From the NCBI RefSeq assembly GCF_014837145.1, contig NZ_JACYFS010000006.1, positions 62,001 through 126,000 on the forward strand: 64,000 nt of DNA, written 5' to 3'. A program made the translations under genes and the position numbers. The notes below the pieces were generated by a model. It did not search any database. It saw only the letters and a list, made by a program, of their open reading frames with translations, and had not been told where the DNA came from. The stretch is from Chryseobacterium caseinilyticum. GTDB taxonomy: Bacteria > Bacteroidota > Bacteroidia > Flavobacteriales > Weeksellaceae. Positions 1 through 9,466 of the stretch are shown here, one piece after another; within the stretch, counting starts at the first letter, position 1; each line of letters opens with the position of its first letter.

Positions 1-69
1 TGAGCCCGTCGAAGGATATGTTGTATATTGAAAATGTTTTGAAAAATTGACTGAAATTTCGATTTACAT

Positions 70-660
70 CTAAAACTGTGTCATCACATCATTGGTGTGT
101 TTCGCATGTAAGTATAGTTCCTGAAAGAAGTTGTCATAACATTCTTTCAGGAATTTTTTGTTATCTGAAAACGCTTCAAAAACAGGAATGTCTTTATCTA
201 AATATTTTGCTTTGTGTAAAACGTTTTTCATGCTGAACCCGATGCTGCGGTCTGTACGGTAATTGTACAGCCAGTCTTCACTTTCCATTCTTGAGAGCAT
301 CGTTTTGAAATTTTCAGGGAATAAATGGAGGTGCCGGTTCAAAATCTTGTAGACATTTTGCGAGTGTGATTTCCAGCCTTGTAATGAATTAACTGTTAAG
401 TCATTAGCTAAAAAATAATCCATAGAAACATCGACGAAAGCACCCGAATATAATCTCACCAGCGGACTGAAAACTTTCTTGGCTTCATGAATTGCAGGAT
501 GAGAATCTGTAAAAGTATCGATGGCGCGGTGCATCGTAATTCCGTTTTGGATGTCTTTCGGGAAAGAATATCGGTCTTTATTCCGGATATAATCTTCCAG
601 AAATTGCCCGACAATCTGTCCGTCGGAAAATGATAGAAAAGAGTGGGCGAGGAAGTTCAT
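70..660 (-). CDS. Acyl carrier protein phosphodiesterase (AcpH/DUF479 family)
   Basis: A protein of 196 residues resembling AcpH, which removes the 4'-phosphopantetheine arm from holo-acyl carrier protein in the cytoplasm. The N-terminus MNFLAHSFLS, the H-R-x-I-D-x-F-T-D-x-H-P segment near residues 44-54 and the all-helical composition match the family. I placed the start at the ATG giving MNFLAH; the reading frame stays open about 24 codons upstream, but that part looks like unrelated intergenic sequence. The box TATATTCG just upstream on the minus strand (7 of 8 matches to TAnnTTTG) fits a start here. It is a single gene. Family call fairly sure, substrate inferred. Confidence 0.85.
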   Translation of the reverse strand: MNFLAHSFLSFSDGQIVGQFLEDYIRNKDRYSFPKDIQNGITMHRAIDTFTDSHPAIHEAKKVFSPLVRLYSGAFVDVSMDYFLANDLTVNSLQGWKSHSQNVYKILNRHLHLFPENFKTMLSRMESEDWLYNYRTDRSIGFSMKNVLHKAKYLDKDIPVFEAFSDNKKFLKECYDNFFQELYLHAKHTNDVMTQF

Positions 661-1023
661 AAACGAATATAGAAATTTTTGAGCAAACTTTCGCCATTTA
701 AAATGGTTTCCACCCAAACTCCTTTTTCGCAATCGGTGTAATTGAATGAAATTTTTTGTAAATCTATCTTTTTATGAGAAATTATATTTAAAATCAATTC
801 ATCTTCAATTACTACAGCGTCAAACTGAACCGAAAATGAAAATGTATTTTGAATCTGAAGACTTATTTAATCAATCTTTTTTATTTGAAATCAATGTGCA
901 TAAAATTCATTCTCTCCGTGATTACTGCATCTAATATTCAAGACTACAGCAAAAATTTAAACAAGCATAAAAACAAATCCTCCAAATAAATCTATTCAGA
1001 TGATAGATATTTTTAAAACAAAA
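661..1023. other. Intergenic region, no convincing gene
   Basis: A 363-bp AT-rich gap between two minus-strand genes. A 62-codon open frame on the plus strand (746-934) has no recognisable motif, promoter or start context and I do not call it. No tRNA or strong terminator is visible. Confidence 0.5.
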
Positions 1024-2568
1024 CTATTTAATGATAAACTTTTTGCTTCCGATGAAGGAATTTTTGTCTGTAAAAACACTCAGAAAATAATCTCCGGAAG
1101 GCAATCCTCTCAGATCGATGGTTTTTTTGTCTGATGTTAAAACAATTTGCCCAACTACATTGATTATTTTGAAGGTATAGATTTCATCGTTTTTAATCCA
1201 GATATTGATTTCTTCTTTCGCAGGATTGGGATAAATTGTAAAATCTTTTATATTTTGATTTTTGATTTCAAAAGTACCCAGATTTGACGTAGGCATAAAC
1301 TGCGATACCACACAGGCAAAACGTGCAAAACCGAAGGCTTCGTCAGACGGATTTGGATTTCCTGAAGCAATTCCCGTGGGTTCGGAGTTGTAATTTACAG
1401 TTGGGTTTGCCCATCGGTTTATTCTGCTGCAGCTAAAACCGTTACCTGAGCACTCGTCGTTATATGCCATGATGGTTCTCCATCTTTGGGATGAAACACT
1501 TGCTGCTCCTAATATTATGGCAGTTCGGTTGACGTATCCGTGATGATTGCTGCATGGTGTAGTAGCTGTATCTACGAACCAGTCATGCCTCAATCCCATA
1601 TTGTGGCCCATTTCGTGAGCCATAGAGTAGTTTGAAACCACACAGCTGAAAACTGTTGCAGAAAATGCTGCATTTGCACTATAGTTTCCGGGTACTGTAT
1701 TTACATAACCCAATCCGCAGGTATTTGTAGGAGTAGAGGTTACCAAAGCACAAACATCTGCTCCATAAGTTGATCTTAAACTATGAACTTCATCCATAAA
1801 ACCATCATTGTTGTTTCTGAATCTCGGCAAATCTGTGCTTAGACTTCCGGATTCTGTATAGCCTATTTCTCCGGAATAAACCACATTAATTGTAGCATTG
1901 GATACTCCGGAATTTAGCAATGCATTATTAAAATTGGTAATTGCTGTTGCTATAAAAGAATTACTTTGTGCTGTGCCTCCCCAGGCAGTTTTTGCAGCAG
2001 TAGTGTAGACCACCAAAACGTCTATTCTGCTGGCTGTACATATTGGCGTAGATTGCAGACATACATCCGCATTGAGTTTTTGCTGTATTGAAGACTCATT
2101 AAGGATAAAATCATTTTTTGAATCCTGAGTAATCAGGTTGGCTTCATTGACTAAAGAAACTGCGAATAAATTACTTTTAATCTGATGGAAAATTACTTTT
2201 TCACCCAAATTTGAAGAGTACATTCCGGTCACTACATCATCGTAAGTTGATAAAACCAATTCAGATTTAGGCTCGTTTTCAACGGTATAAGAATACGATT
2301 TGCTTTTGTTGGTGTAGATAAATGTTTTTGAAAGCTTTGCCTTGATATTTCTGCCGTCAGGAAGGGGAATTTCCAAATCAGACTTAAGATCAAACAAGCC
2401 CTGCTGATAATATTTTGACTTAACGTAAGTAGAAGCTAAAAGCGGATTGATTTTTTCCTCCAAATTGAGATTGATTTCACTTATGGGATTTTGAAATATC
2501 AAGTTTTGAGCGAAAAATATTGAGCTGCAAAACAGCATCAATAAACAGGTTTTTAGTTTTGTAATCAT
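1024..2568 (-). CDS. Secreted reprolysin-like zinc metalloprotease with T9SS sorting domain
   Basis: A protein of 514 residues, predicted to be exported and then carried across the outer membrane by the type IX system. Residues 1-20 form a signal peptide ending FFA. A pro-region runs to about 180, followed by a metzincin catalytic domain with the zinc motif HEMGHNMGLRH at 318-328 and the Met-turn IMAY at 366-369. The last 75 or so residues are a type A T9SS C-terminal domain beginning around FTIYPNPA, with the typical ending FIGSKKFIIK. Many cysteines in the catalytic domain suggest disulfides. The substrate is unknown. A minus-strand TACATTTA box lies shortly upstream. A second unrelated-in-detail T9SS metalloprotease lies at 61621-63816. 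Confidence 0.9.
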   Translation of the reverse strand: MITKLKTCLLMLFCSSIFFAQNLIFQNPISEINLNLEEKINPLLASTYVKSKYYQQGLFDLKSDLEIPLPDGRNIKAKLSKTFIYTNKSKSYSYTVENEPKSELVLSTYDDVVTGMYSSNLGEKVIFHQIKSNLFAVSLVNEANLITQDSKNDFILNESSIQQKLNADVCLQSTPICTASRIDVLVVYTTAAKTAWGGTAQSNSFIATAITNFNNALLNSGVSNATINVVYSGEIGYTESGSLSTDLPRFRNNNDGFMDEVHSLRSTYGADVCALVTSTPTNTCGLGYVNTVPGNYSANAAFSATVFSCVVSNYSMAHEMGHNMGLRHDWFVDTATTPCSNHHGYVNRTAIILGAASVSSQRWRTIMAYNDECSGNGFSCSRINRWANPTVNYNSEPTGIASGNPNPSDEAFGFARFACVVSQFMPTSNLGTFEIKNQNIKDFTIYPNPAKEEINIWIKNDEIYTFKIINVVGQIVLTSDKKTIDLRGLPSGDYFLSVFTDKNSFIGSKKFIIK

Positions 2569-2634
2569 CTGGGTGTAATAGTTTTATCATGTAAATGTAA
2601 TATTTTTAAAACACAATTTCAAGATAAATTCTAT

Positions 2635-3984
2635 TTAAAACAGCCTTTCATGAAAATCTTCAACTTTGCTCACTTCTTCAATTTTAATCCCGAATTTTTT
2701 CTTTGGAAGTTTATTTAAATTTGAGATAAAAATCTTTTCGTAACCCAGTTTTTCTGCTTCCGTAATTCTCTGTTCGGCCTGAGCAATCGGACGGATTTCT
2801 CCGCTAAGACCAATCTCTCCCGCGAAACAGTAATGTTCTGAAATGGCAATATCTTCATTGGATGAAAGAATGGAAGCGACAACCGCTAAATCCAAAGCCG
2901 GATCGTCTGTTTTTATTCCGCCGGTTATGTTCAGGAAAACGTCTTTTGCACCCAACTGAAAGCCTGCTCTTTTTTCCAGAACCGCCAGAAGCATATTCAG
3001 TCTTTTAGAATCAAAACCTGTACAGCTTCTTTGCGGAGTTCCGTAAACAGCCGTACTTACCAGCGCCTGAATTTCCAGAAGCATCGGTCGGTTTCCCTCC
3101 AAAGTTACGGCCACTGAATTTCCGGAAAGTTCTTCAGATTTTTTGGTAATTAAGATTTCAGAAGGATTTTTAATCTCTTTTAAACCTTGTGAAACCATTT
3201 CATAAATACCAATTTCTGCCGTCGATCCAAAACGGTTTTTGTTGGCTCTCAACAATCTGAAAAGATGATTTCTGTCGCCATCGAAATTTAAGACTACGTC
3301 AACCATGTGCTCCAGAACTTTAGGTCCGGCAATCTGCCCGTCTTTTGTGATGTGACCCACTAAAAATACAGGAACATTGTTTTCTTTGGCATATTTTATA
3401 ATTTCATTGGAGCATTCTCTGATTTGTGAAACGGTTCCCGGCGAACTTTCAATCAGCTGAGACTGTAATGTCTGAATGGAATCAATAATCACAAAATCGG
3501 GTTCCAGTTTTTTGGCTTCATGAAGAATTTTCTCCAATGAAGTTTCGGTGTACAGAAAGCAGTTCGGGTTTTTGATTTCAGCCAAACGGTCGGCTCTCAT
3601 CTTGATCTGGGACGCACTCTCTTCACCTGAAACGTAGAAAATTTTCTTTTTCATCTTCAAGGCAAGTTGTAAGAGAAGAGTAGACTTGCCTATACCGGGT
3701 TCGCCACCGATCAAAGTGACTGAGCCTAAAACAATTCCTCCTCCCAAAACGCGGTTAAGCTCATCAGATGGTGTTTTTATCCTCGGTTCTTCCACGGCTT
3801 CAACTTCGATGATGTTGATGACGTGTTGCTTTGATTTCGAAAACGGTGGAGTTTTAGATGAGGTTTTTTCTACAATTTCTTCTACCAGAGTGTTCCATTC
3901 AAGACAGTTTTTACATTGACCTGTCCACTGTGGATATTGTGAGCCGCAGTTCTGACAGAAATATGCTGTTTTAAGTTTTGCCAT
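2635..3984 (-). CDS. radA: DNA repair protein RadA (Sms)
   Basis: A RecA-like ATPase of 449 residues involved in branch migration and processing of recombination intermediates. Residues 10-27 hold a four-cysteine zinc finger (C10, C13, C24, C27), the Walker A motif GEPGIGKS lies at 94-101, the RadA-specific KNRFG motif is at 249-253, and the C-terminal part resembles a Lon-type substrate-binding domain. Length is normal for the family. It is preceded by a gap of about 270 bp and is probably transcribed alone. All key motifs are intact. Confidence 0.97.
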   Translation of the reverse strand: MAKLKTAYFCQNCGSQYPQWTGQCKNCLEWNTLVEEIVEKTSSKTPPFSKSKQHVINIIEVEAVEEPRIKTPSDELNRVLGGGIVLGSVTLIGGEPGIGKSTLLLQLALKMKKKIFYVSGEESASQIKMRADRLAEIKNPNCFLYTETSLEKILHEAKKLEPDFVIIDSIQTLQSQLIESSPGTVSQIRECSNEIIKYAKENNVPVFLVGHITKDGQIAGPKVLEHMVDVVLNFDGDRNHLFRLLRANKNRFGSTAEIGIYEMVSQGLKEIKNPSEILITKKSEELSGNSVAVTLEGNRPMLLEIQALVSTAVYGTPQRSCTGFDSKRLNMLLAVLEKRAGFQLGAKDVFLNITGGIKTDDPALDLAVVASILSSNEDIAISEHYCFAGEIGLSGEIRPIAQAEQRITEAEKLGYEKIFISNLNKLPKKKFGIKIEEVSKVEDFHERLF

Positions 3985-4226
3985 ACTGCGAAGTTGAAGA
4001 TTTTTTTTGAAATTTTCTTAATTTTAGGAGATGAAAAATGTTTTGCTTAAAAGTGCCCAGGTTTTTGTCTCGATGTCCTTTTGGCAGGAGTGACGATTCT
4101 CAGGTCAGCTTACTTATCTATTTAAATTCTGTCATTGTATTGATTATGATTTATTTCGGAAACCGATTAATTTCATCTAAGAGAAAATCTTAACATAGGT
4201 CAATGATTCGTACTGAAACTTAATAG

Positions 4227-4234
4227 TACATTTG
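4227..4234 (+). promoter_or_regulatory. Putative -7 promoter box of yceI-family gene
   Basis: TACATTTG matches the Bacteroidota primary-sigma box TAnnTTTG, 19 bp before the ATG at 4254. No good -33 TTTG is visible. Confidence 0.5.
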
Positions 4235-4253
4235 TCGGTATAAATTTTTAAAA

Positions 4254-4823
4254 ATGAAAAAAATACTGTTAAGTTTTGCTTTTGCTTTGGTCAGCATGTT
4301 CACTTTTGCTCAGACAGGATGGACCGTAGATCCGATGCATTCATCTGTGAATTTTAATATCAAACACATGGGAATCAGTTTTGTACAGGGCCGGTTTGAT
4401 AAGTTTGACGGAAAAGTGACAACTGAAGGAAACAATTTGGATAATGCTCAGTTTAGCTTCACAGTGCATACAGCATCTGTGAATACCGGAGTAGAGCCGA
4501 GAGACAAGCATTTAAGAACTGCAGATTTTTTTGATGCAGACAAATTTCCGGAAATGACTTTTGAAAGTGCTTCGGTTACAAAAGGAAAAGATAATTCCTA
4601 CACACTGAGAGGTAAATTAACTATCAAAGATGTTTCAAAAGAAGTGAGTATTCCTGTAACTTTTGGAGGAATTACAAAAAATCAGCAGGGAAAAGAAGTT
4701 GCAGGTATTCAGGCAAAATTTAAAGTAAACCGTTTGGATTACAACATTAAATATGATCCTACCGGAGCCGGTGTTGCAAAAGAAGTTGAAGTAAATGCAT
4801 ACTTCGAATTAGTAAAAAAATAA
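4254..4823 (+). CDS. YceI family periplasmic lipid-binding-like protein
   Basis: A protein of 189 residues with a signal peptide (cleavage after about A19, FTFA|QT). The mature part begins with W-x-V-D-P-x-H-S-S-V-x-F-x-I-K-H, the hallmark of the YceI lipocalin-like barrel that binds polyisoprenoids or related lipids in known structures. Further family signatures are R-D-K-H-L-R and the D-F-F-D-A-D-K-F-P segment. The physiological ligand here is unknown. It is a single gene with its own promoter box upstream and a hairpin terminator downstream. Confidence 0.93.
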   Translation: MKKILLSFAFALVSMFTFAQTGWTVDPMHSSVNFNIKHMGISFVQGRFDKFDGKVTTEGNNLDNAQFSFTVHTASVNTGVEPRDKHLRTADFFDADKFPEMTFESASVTKGKDNSYTLRGKLTIKDVSKEVSIPVTFGGITKNQQGKEVAGIQAKFKVNRLDYNIKYDPTGAGVAKEVEVNAYFELVKK

Positions 4824-4854
4824 TAGTTTTCATATTATATAATTTGGTTTGGGT

Positions 4855-4889
4855 AAAGGTTTTCAATAGCAGTATTGGAAACCTTTTTT
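4855..4889 (+). terminator. Rho-independent terminator after yceI-family gene
   Basis: Arms AAAGGTTT and AAACCTTT, extended by partly paired TCAAT/ATTGG, are followed by a T run. Confidence 0.75.
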
Positions 4890-4920
4890 GTTTCATTTCG
4901 TATTTTAAAGTGTAACAAAA

Positions 4921-4951
4921 TTGCTTTGCTTTTCTTTTTGTCCTAACTTTG
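4921..4951 (+). promoter_or_regulatory. Promoter of pyrG
   Basis: TAACTTTG at 4944-4951 is a perfect TAnnTTTG box, with TTG at 4921-4923 placed 20 bp upstream. Transcription would start near 4958, which leaves a leader of about 10 nt before the ATG at 4967 and rules out the earlier in-frame TTG at 4949. Confidence 0.7.
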
Positions 4952-4966
4952 CACAAACCTAATCTA

Positions 4967-6574
4967 ATGAGTAAAAAGAATACAAAGTACATCTTTGTGA
5001 CAGGAGGTGTAACTTCATCTTTGGGAAAGGGAATCGTTTCAGCTTCTCTTGGTCTACTGCTAAAATCACGCGGCTTCAATGTAACAATTCAAAAGCTTGA
5101 TCCTTATATTAATATCGATCCAGGTACTTTGAATCCTTATGAGCACGGAGAATGTTACGTGACCGAAGATGGTGCAGAGACGGATCTGGATTTAGGTCAC
5201 TACGAGCGTTATCTTGACTCGCCGACTTCTCAGAACAACAACGTTACCACAGGGAAAATTTACCAGACTGTAATTGAAAAAGAAAGAAAAGGAGACTTCC
5301 TTGGGAAAACAGTTCAGGTAATTCCTCATATCACGAACGAAATCAAACGCAGAATTAAAATTCTTTCCAAGCAGAACTACGATATCATCATTACTGAAAT
5401 CGGCGGAACTGTTGGAGATATAGAGTCTTTGCCTTACATTGAAACTGTACGCCAGCTGAAATGGGAATTAGGTGAGAAAAATTCTATGGTGATTCACCTG
5501 ACTTTGCTGCCTTATCTGGCTTCAAGCGGAGAATTGAAAACAAAACCTTCTCAGCACTCTGTCCGTCAGCTGATGGAAAGCGGAATTATGGCTGACGTAT
5601 TGGTTTGCCGTACCGAGCATAAAATCCCTAAAGATCAGAGAGCAAAACTGGCTCAGTTCTGTAACGTACCTTTGGATAATGTGATCGAATGTAAAGATTT
5701 GGAAACGATTTACGAAGTTCCGATGTACCTTCAGAAACAGAACTTTGACGATGTAGTTCTTAAAGAATTAGATTTAAAAAGCGATAAAGAAGCAGATTTA
5801 AAAGACTGGAAAACGTTCCTTAAAAAATTCCAGAATCCTAAGAAAACTGTTGAGATTGCCTTGGTTGGAAAATATATTTCACTTCAGGATTCTTATATTT
5901 CAATTGCAGAAGCTTTCAAGCATGCAGGTGCTGATCTTGAAACAGAAGTGAAAATAAGATGGGTTTACAGTGGTGATTTGACGAAAGAAAACATCAAAGA
6001 CAGTTTAGATGGTGTATGCGGAATCCTTGTTGCACCTGGATTTGGTGACAGAGGTATTGAAGGTAAAATTCTTACCGCTCAGTATGCAAGAGAAAACAAA
6101 GTTCCGATGTTGGGAATTTGTCTCGGAATGCAGATTATGACTGTTGAGTTTGCAAGAAATGTTTTAGGTTATACAAAAGCCAATTCAATGGAATTTGATA
6201 CTTCTACAGAACATCCTGTAATTTCTTTGATGGAAGAACAGAAAAATGTTGTAGACAAAGGAGGTACAATGCGTCTTGGAGCATGGAAATGTTCATTGAA
6301 GAACGGTTCAAAATTAAATGAAATCTACGGAAGCAAACATATTTCTGAGAGACACCGCCACAGATATGAATTCAACAGTGATTATATCGCAGAATTTGAA
6401 GATAACGGTTTTGCAGCAACGGGCACAAACCCTGAAACAGGTCTGGTAGAAGCACTGGAAATGACTGATCACCCATTCTATGTTGGGGTACAGTATCACC
6501 CGGAATACAAGAGTACGGTGGCAAGTCCGCATCCTTTATTCAGAGCATTCATTAAAGCATGTGCTGCAAAATAA
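4967..6574 (+). CDS. pyrG: CTP synthase (glutamine hydrolysing)
   Basis: A protein of 535 residues that converts UTP to CTP with ATP and glutamine, the last step of pyrimidine nucleotide synthesis. The N-terminal synthetase domain starts MSKKNTKYIFVTGGV and carries the P-loop-like SSLGKG. The C-terminal class I glutamine amidotransferase domain has the nucleophile motif LGICLGMQ and the H-P-E catalytic pair in YHPEYKS. Length is standard. I chose the ATG at 4967 because the promoter box overlaps the earlier possible start. It lies upstream of yidC on the same strand, separated by 178 bp that contain a hairpin and a second promoter-like box. Confidence 0.98.
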   Translation: MSKKNTKYIFVTGGVTSSLGKGIVSASLGLLLKSRGFNVTIQKLDPYINIDPGTLNPYEHGECYVTEDGAETDLDLGHYERYLDSPTSQNNNVTTGKIYQTVIEKERKGDFLGKTVQVIPHITNEIKRRIKILSKQNYDIIITEIGGTVGDIESLPYIETVRQLKWELGEKNSMVIHLTLLPYLASSGELKTKPSQHSVRQLMESGIMADVLVCRTEHKIPKDQRAKLAQFCNVPLDNVIECKDLETIYEVPMYLQKQNFDDVVLKELDLKSDKEADLKDWKTFLKKFQNPKKTVEIALVGKYISLQDSYISIAEAFKHAGADLETEVKIRWVYSGDLTKENIKDSLDGVCGILVAPGFGDRGIEGKILTAQYARENKVPMLGICLGMQIMTVEFARNVLGYTKANSMEFDTSTEHPVISLMEEQKNVVDKGGTMRLGAWKCSLKNGSKLNEIYGSKHISERHRHRYEFNSDYIAEFEDNGFAATGTNPETGLVEALEMTDHPFYVGVQYHPEYKSTVASPHPLFRAFIKACAAK

Positions 6575-6601
6575 AGTAATTCTGAAATTACAGACGTCAT
6601 A

Positions 6602-6638
6602 GATAAACTCAGACTGATTATTCTCAGCCTGAGTTTAT
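6602..6638 (+). terminator. Hairpin after pyrG
   Basis: Inverted arms ATAAACTCAG and CTGAGTTTAT are separated by about 17 bp. There is no long T run, so this may be a weak terminator or a processing hairpin. Confidence 0.45.
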
Positions 6639-6682
6639 TATATAGTAACATATTATAGTATAGAGTTTTGATAAAAAAAGAG

Positions 6683-6690
6683 TATTTTTG
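6683..6690 (+). promoter_or_regulatory. Putative -7 promoter box of yidC
   Basis: TATTTTTG matches TAnnTTTG, 62 bp before the yidC ATG. A TTTG lies upstream but only 12 bp away, so the -33 assignment is uncertain. Confidence 0.45.
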
Positions 6691-6752
6691 TCGACTCTAA
6701 AAAGGGGCATATTTGCTTCTTCATTAAATTTAAAAATTTTAATCAATATAAA

Positions 6753-8552
6753 ATGCAACAGAACAAAGGACTCGATAAAAGTCAGATGATTAGTTTTTCT
6801 GTTTTATGTTTAATTCTTTTCGGTTTTATGTTTTATTTTCAAGACAAACAGCAGAAAGAAGAAACCGTAAAAGCTGAGCAGCAAAAAACCCAACAGGTAA
6901 AAAGCGCTGTGAAGCAGACTCAGGCAGCTCAAATTAATTCTAATGTAACTCCGGGAGCAATTCAAAGTGCAAATCTTGCCAATGATGAGCTTAAAATTGA
7001 ATTCTCAAGTCTGGGAGGTCAGGTTTCTAAAGTGGAGCTTGCAAAATTCAAGGCTTACAACCAAAAGACTGACGTTGCAGATCTTCCGCTTTATCTGATT
7101 ACAAAAAATAATTCAAACTATGGTTTTCAGTTTAAAGACAAAGCAGGGAAATTAATCAATACTAAAGATTTAGTTTTTACTCCTTCAGTTGCTGGCAATG
7201 TAGCAACGATGACCGCTAATCTAAACGGAGCCATTGTTCAGTTTGTTTATACGCTGTTGCCTAAATATACAGTAGATTTTAAAGTTAGAACTCAGGGTTT
7301 ATCTAAAATTTCTTCTGAGAACAAAGCAGATTTTATCTGGGACTACAATGTAAGAAATCTTGAAAAGGGTAGAGCACAGGAGCAGTCTCATTCAGAGTTT
7401 TCATACGCGTTTAATAATTACAAGGATTATGACTATGACGGGAGAACAGATATGTCTGAAGATGAAGAAACCCTTAACTGGATTGGTGTAAAGCAGCAGT
7501 TTTTCTCTTCCGTAATTGAATCTAAAACAGGTTTCACCAACAGCAAAGGAAATCAGGAAACCATCGACGAAGGAGAATATCTTAAAAAACTGAATTTTGA
7601 AGGTTTTGTAGCAATGAATGGTGGTGAATTGAATCAGGATTTTACTTGGTATTTTATGCCGTTGGATTTACCATTGTTAAAGTCTTACGACAAAAATTTT
7701 GATGAGATTTTACCTTTAGGATGGTCATTTATCGGAGCGATGAACCGTTATTTCTTCATGCCGATGTACAATTTCATCGCAGAGTGGGGATTGTCTGCTG
7801 GTTGGGTAATTTTCCTGATGACGATTATCGTAAAGCTGATCCTTTCTCCAATCATGTACAAGCAGCACAAGCTGAGTGCAATGATGAGAGTGATCCGTCC
7901 GGAAATCGACGAAGCAACTGCCAAACTGAAAGATGCGGACCCAATGAAAAAGCAGCAGGCAACAATGGAAATCTACAGAAAAGCCGGTGTAAACCAAATG
8001 GCGGGATGTCTTCCGGCGTTGGTTCAGATTCCGATTTTCTACGCGTTATTCCGTTTCTTCCCCAACTTTATTGATTTGAGAGGAAAAGGTTTCTGGTTTG
8101 CAAAAGACTTAACAGCTTACGACGATTTGATTAAATTGCCGTTCAATGTGCCATTATTAGGAGAACATATAAGTGTATTTGCTATCGCGTGTACAGTTGT
8201 GATCTTGATTTATACTGTAATGACTTCAGGTAACATGCAGCAGCCACAGCAGGAAGGTATGCCGAATATGAAAGTATTGATGTACATCTTCCCAATTACA
8301 TTCCTGTTCTTCCTTAACACATCTGCTTCAGGTTTATCATGGTACTATTTCGTATCCAATGCAATTAACATTTTAATTATTTTGGTGATTAAATACCTGA
8401 TTTTAGATGAAAAGAAAATTCATGCACAGATTCAGGCTAACAAGGAAAAGCCGAAAACCGAAAGCAAGTTTCAGAAAAGAATGAGGGAAATGATGGAGAA
8501 GGCTCAGGAGCAGCAAAAAGCTCAGGGTCAGCAGAAATCAAACAGAAAATAA
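6753..8552 (+). CDS. yidC: Membrane protein insertase YidC
   Basis: A protein of 599 residues that inserts and folds inner-membrane proteins, alone or with SecYEG. An N-terminal membrane anchor (about 13-29) is followed by a Q/K-rich linker, a large periplasmic domain (about 80-330) and the conserved core of five membrane helices that includes K-L-I-L-S-P and the G-C-L-P-A-L-V-Q-I-P-I-F-Y-A-L-F-R-F-F segment. The C-terminus is a basic, Q/K-rich tail that probably contacts ribosomes. Length fits Gram-negative YidC. It ends in a clear terminator. Confidence 0.97.
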   Translation: MQQNKGLDKSQMISFSVLCLILFGFMFYFQDKQQKEETVKAEQQKTQQVKSAVKQTQAAQINSNVTPGAIQSANLANDELKIEFSSLGGQVSKVELAKFKAYNQKTDVADLPLYLITKNNSNYGFQFKDKAGKLINTKDLVFTPSVAGNVATMTANLNGAIVQFVYTLLPKYTVDFKVRTQGLSKISSENKADFIWDYNVRNLEKGRAQEQSHSEFSYAFNNYKDYDYDGRTDMSEDEETLNWIGVKQQFFSSVIESKTGFTNSKGNQETIDEGEYLKKLNFEGFVAMNGGELNQDFTWYFMPLDLPLLKSYDKNFDEILPLGWSFIGAMNRYFFMPMYNFIAEWGLSAGWVIFLMTIIVKLILSPIMYKQHKLSAMMRVIRPEIDEATAKLKDADPMKKQQATMEIYRKAGVNQMAGCLPALVQIPIFYALFRFFPNFIDLRGKGFWFAKDLTAYDDLIKLPFNVPLLGEHISVFAIACTVVILIYTVMTSGNMQQPQQEGMPNMKVLMYIFPITFLFFLNTSASGLSWYYFVSNAINILIILVIKYLILDEKKIHAQIQANKEKPKTESKFQKRMREMMEKAQEQQKAQGQQKSNRK

Positions 8553-8576
8553 CAGTAATCTGGTACTGTAAAATAT

Positions 8577-8608
8577 AAAGGGAAGCATAGTAAATGCTTC
8601 CCTTTTTT
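8577..8608 (+). terminator. Terminator after yidC
   Basis: A perfect 12-bp stem, AAAGGGAAGCAT against ATGCTTCCCTTT, with a five-base loop and a T run. Confidence 0.85.
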
Positions 8609-8674
8609 ATTTAGATCAGTTTCAAATAATATTTTTTGGCTTAATAATTTGTTAATATTAAGTTCATATTAAAT

Positions 8675-9259
8675 TCAGTCATACTTCAACCTGAAAGACT
8701 GTCTGTGATGTATCGTGGGGCCATGCTGTACAAGTGCCTGCTGATGGTGTTTTGTAGCATATCCAAAGTTGGTATTCCAGCCGTATTCCGGAAATTCATG
8801 ATGTAGTTCCATCATCAGTCGGTCCCGGTAATTTTTTGCTAAAACAGATGCGGCAGCAATCGCCAGTATTTTTGAATCTCCTTTTACAATACATTCGTGC
8901 GGAATAAAGTTGTAGGGATGAAATCTATTGCCATCCACCAAAATAAACTCAGGTCTGATTGTTAATTTATCTAAAGCCCCATGCATGGCATGAATGCTGG
9001 AATTTAGAATGTTATATTCATCTATATGCGATGGAGGAAGTTCATGAATAGCGTAGCATTTTACATGATCCTTTATATAAGAATCAAGTTCAAGCCTTGT
9101 TTTAAAATTCAGCTTTTTAGAATCATCAATTAAATTCTGCTCGAAAGTATCATCAATGATCACTGCTGCAGCTACTACCGGTCCGCACAGGCAACCTCTT
9201 CCGACTTCATCGCAACCGGCTTCTACATATTGAGAATACTTTTTAATCAATTGATTCAT
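8675..9259 (-). CDS. rnhB: Ribonuclease HII
   Basis: A protein of 194 residues that cuts the RNA strand of RNA-DNA hybrids and removes misincorporated ribonucleotides. The catalytic motif DEVGRG lies at 17-22, and later acidic residues occur in FILVDGN and in GDSKILAIAAASVLAK. The start is the ATG at 9259; a GTG two codons upstream is possible. A perfect minus-strand TATATTTG box lies 22 bp before the ATG. It converges with yidC. Confidence 0.96.
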   Translation of the reverse strand: MNQLIKKYSQYVEAGCDEVGRGCLCGPVVAAAVIIDDTFEQNLIDDSKKLNFKTRLELDSYIKDHVKCYAIHELPPSHIDEYNILNSSIHAMHGALDKLTIRPEFILVDGNRFHPYNFIPHECIVKGDSKILAIAAASVLAKNYRDRLMMELHHEFPEYGWNTNFGYATKHHQQALVQHGPTIHHRQSFRLKYD

Positions 9260-9281
9260 TAACACAACTTTATTGTATGTG

Positions 9282-9289
9282 CAAATATA
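9282..9289 (-). promoter_or_regulatory. -7 promoter box of rnhB
   Basis: TATATTTG on the minus strand, 22 bp upstream of the ATG. No obvious -33 element. Confidence 0.5.
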
Positions 9290-9406
9290 TAATCAATTTC
9301 TTTATTATTAAAATCATAAAAATGATAACACTTTGACAGTATATTTGTAAAAAATTTGTAATTATTATAATATCTGCACGTTGTGTTAAATATTTTTAAC
9401 AAAACA

Positions 9407-9438
9407 TTTGTTTAATTTAAGAAAGTTTCACATATTTG
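9407..9438 (+). promoter_or_regulatory. Promoter of the susC-like gene
   Basis: TTTG at 9407-9410, a spacer of exactly 20 bp, then CATATTTG at 9431-9438 (7 of 8 matches to TAnnTTTG). The ATG follows 28 bp later. Confidence 0.65.
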
Positions 9439-9466
9439 CATTTAGTAAAAAATAATCAATTTAAAT

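Noticed and set aside
746-934. 62-codon plus-strand open frame
   Set aside because: No motif, promoter or conservation signal; composition matches random AT-rich sequence.
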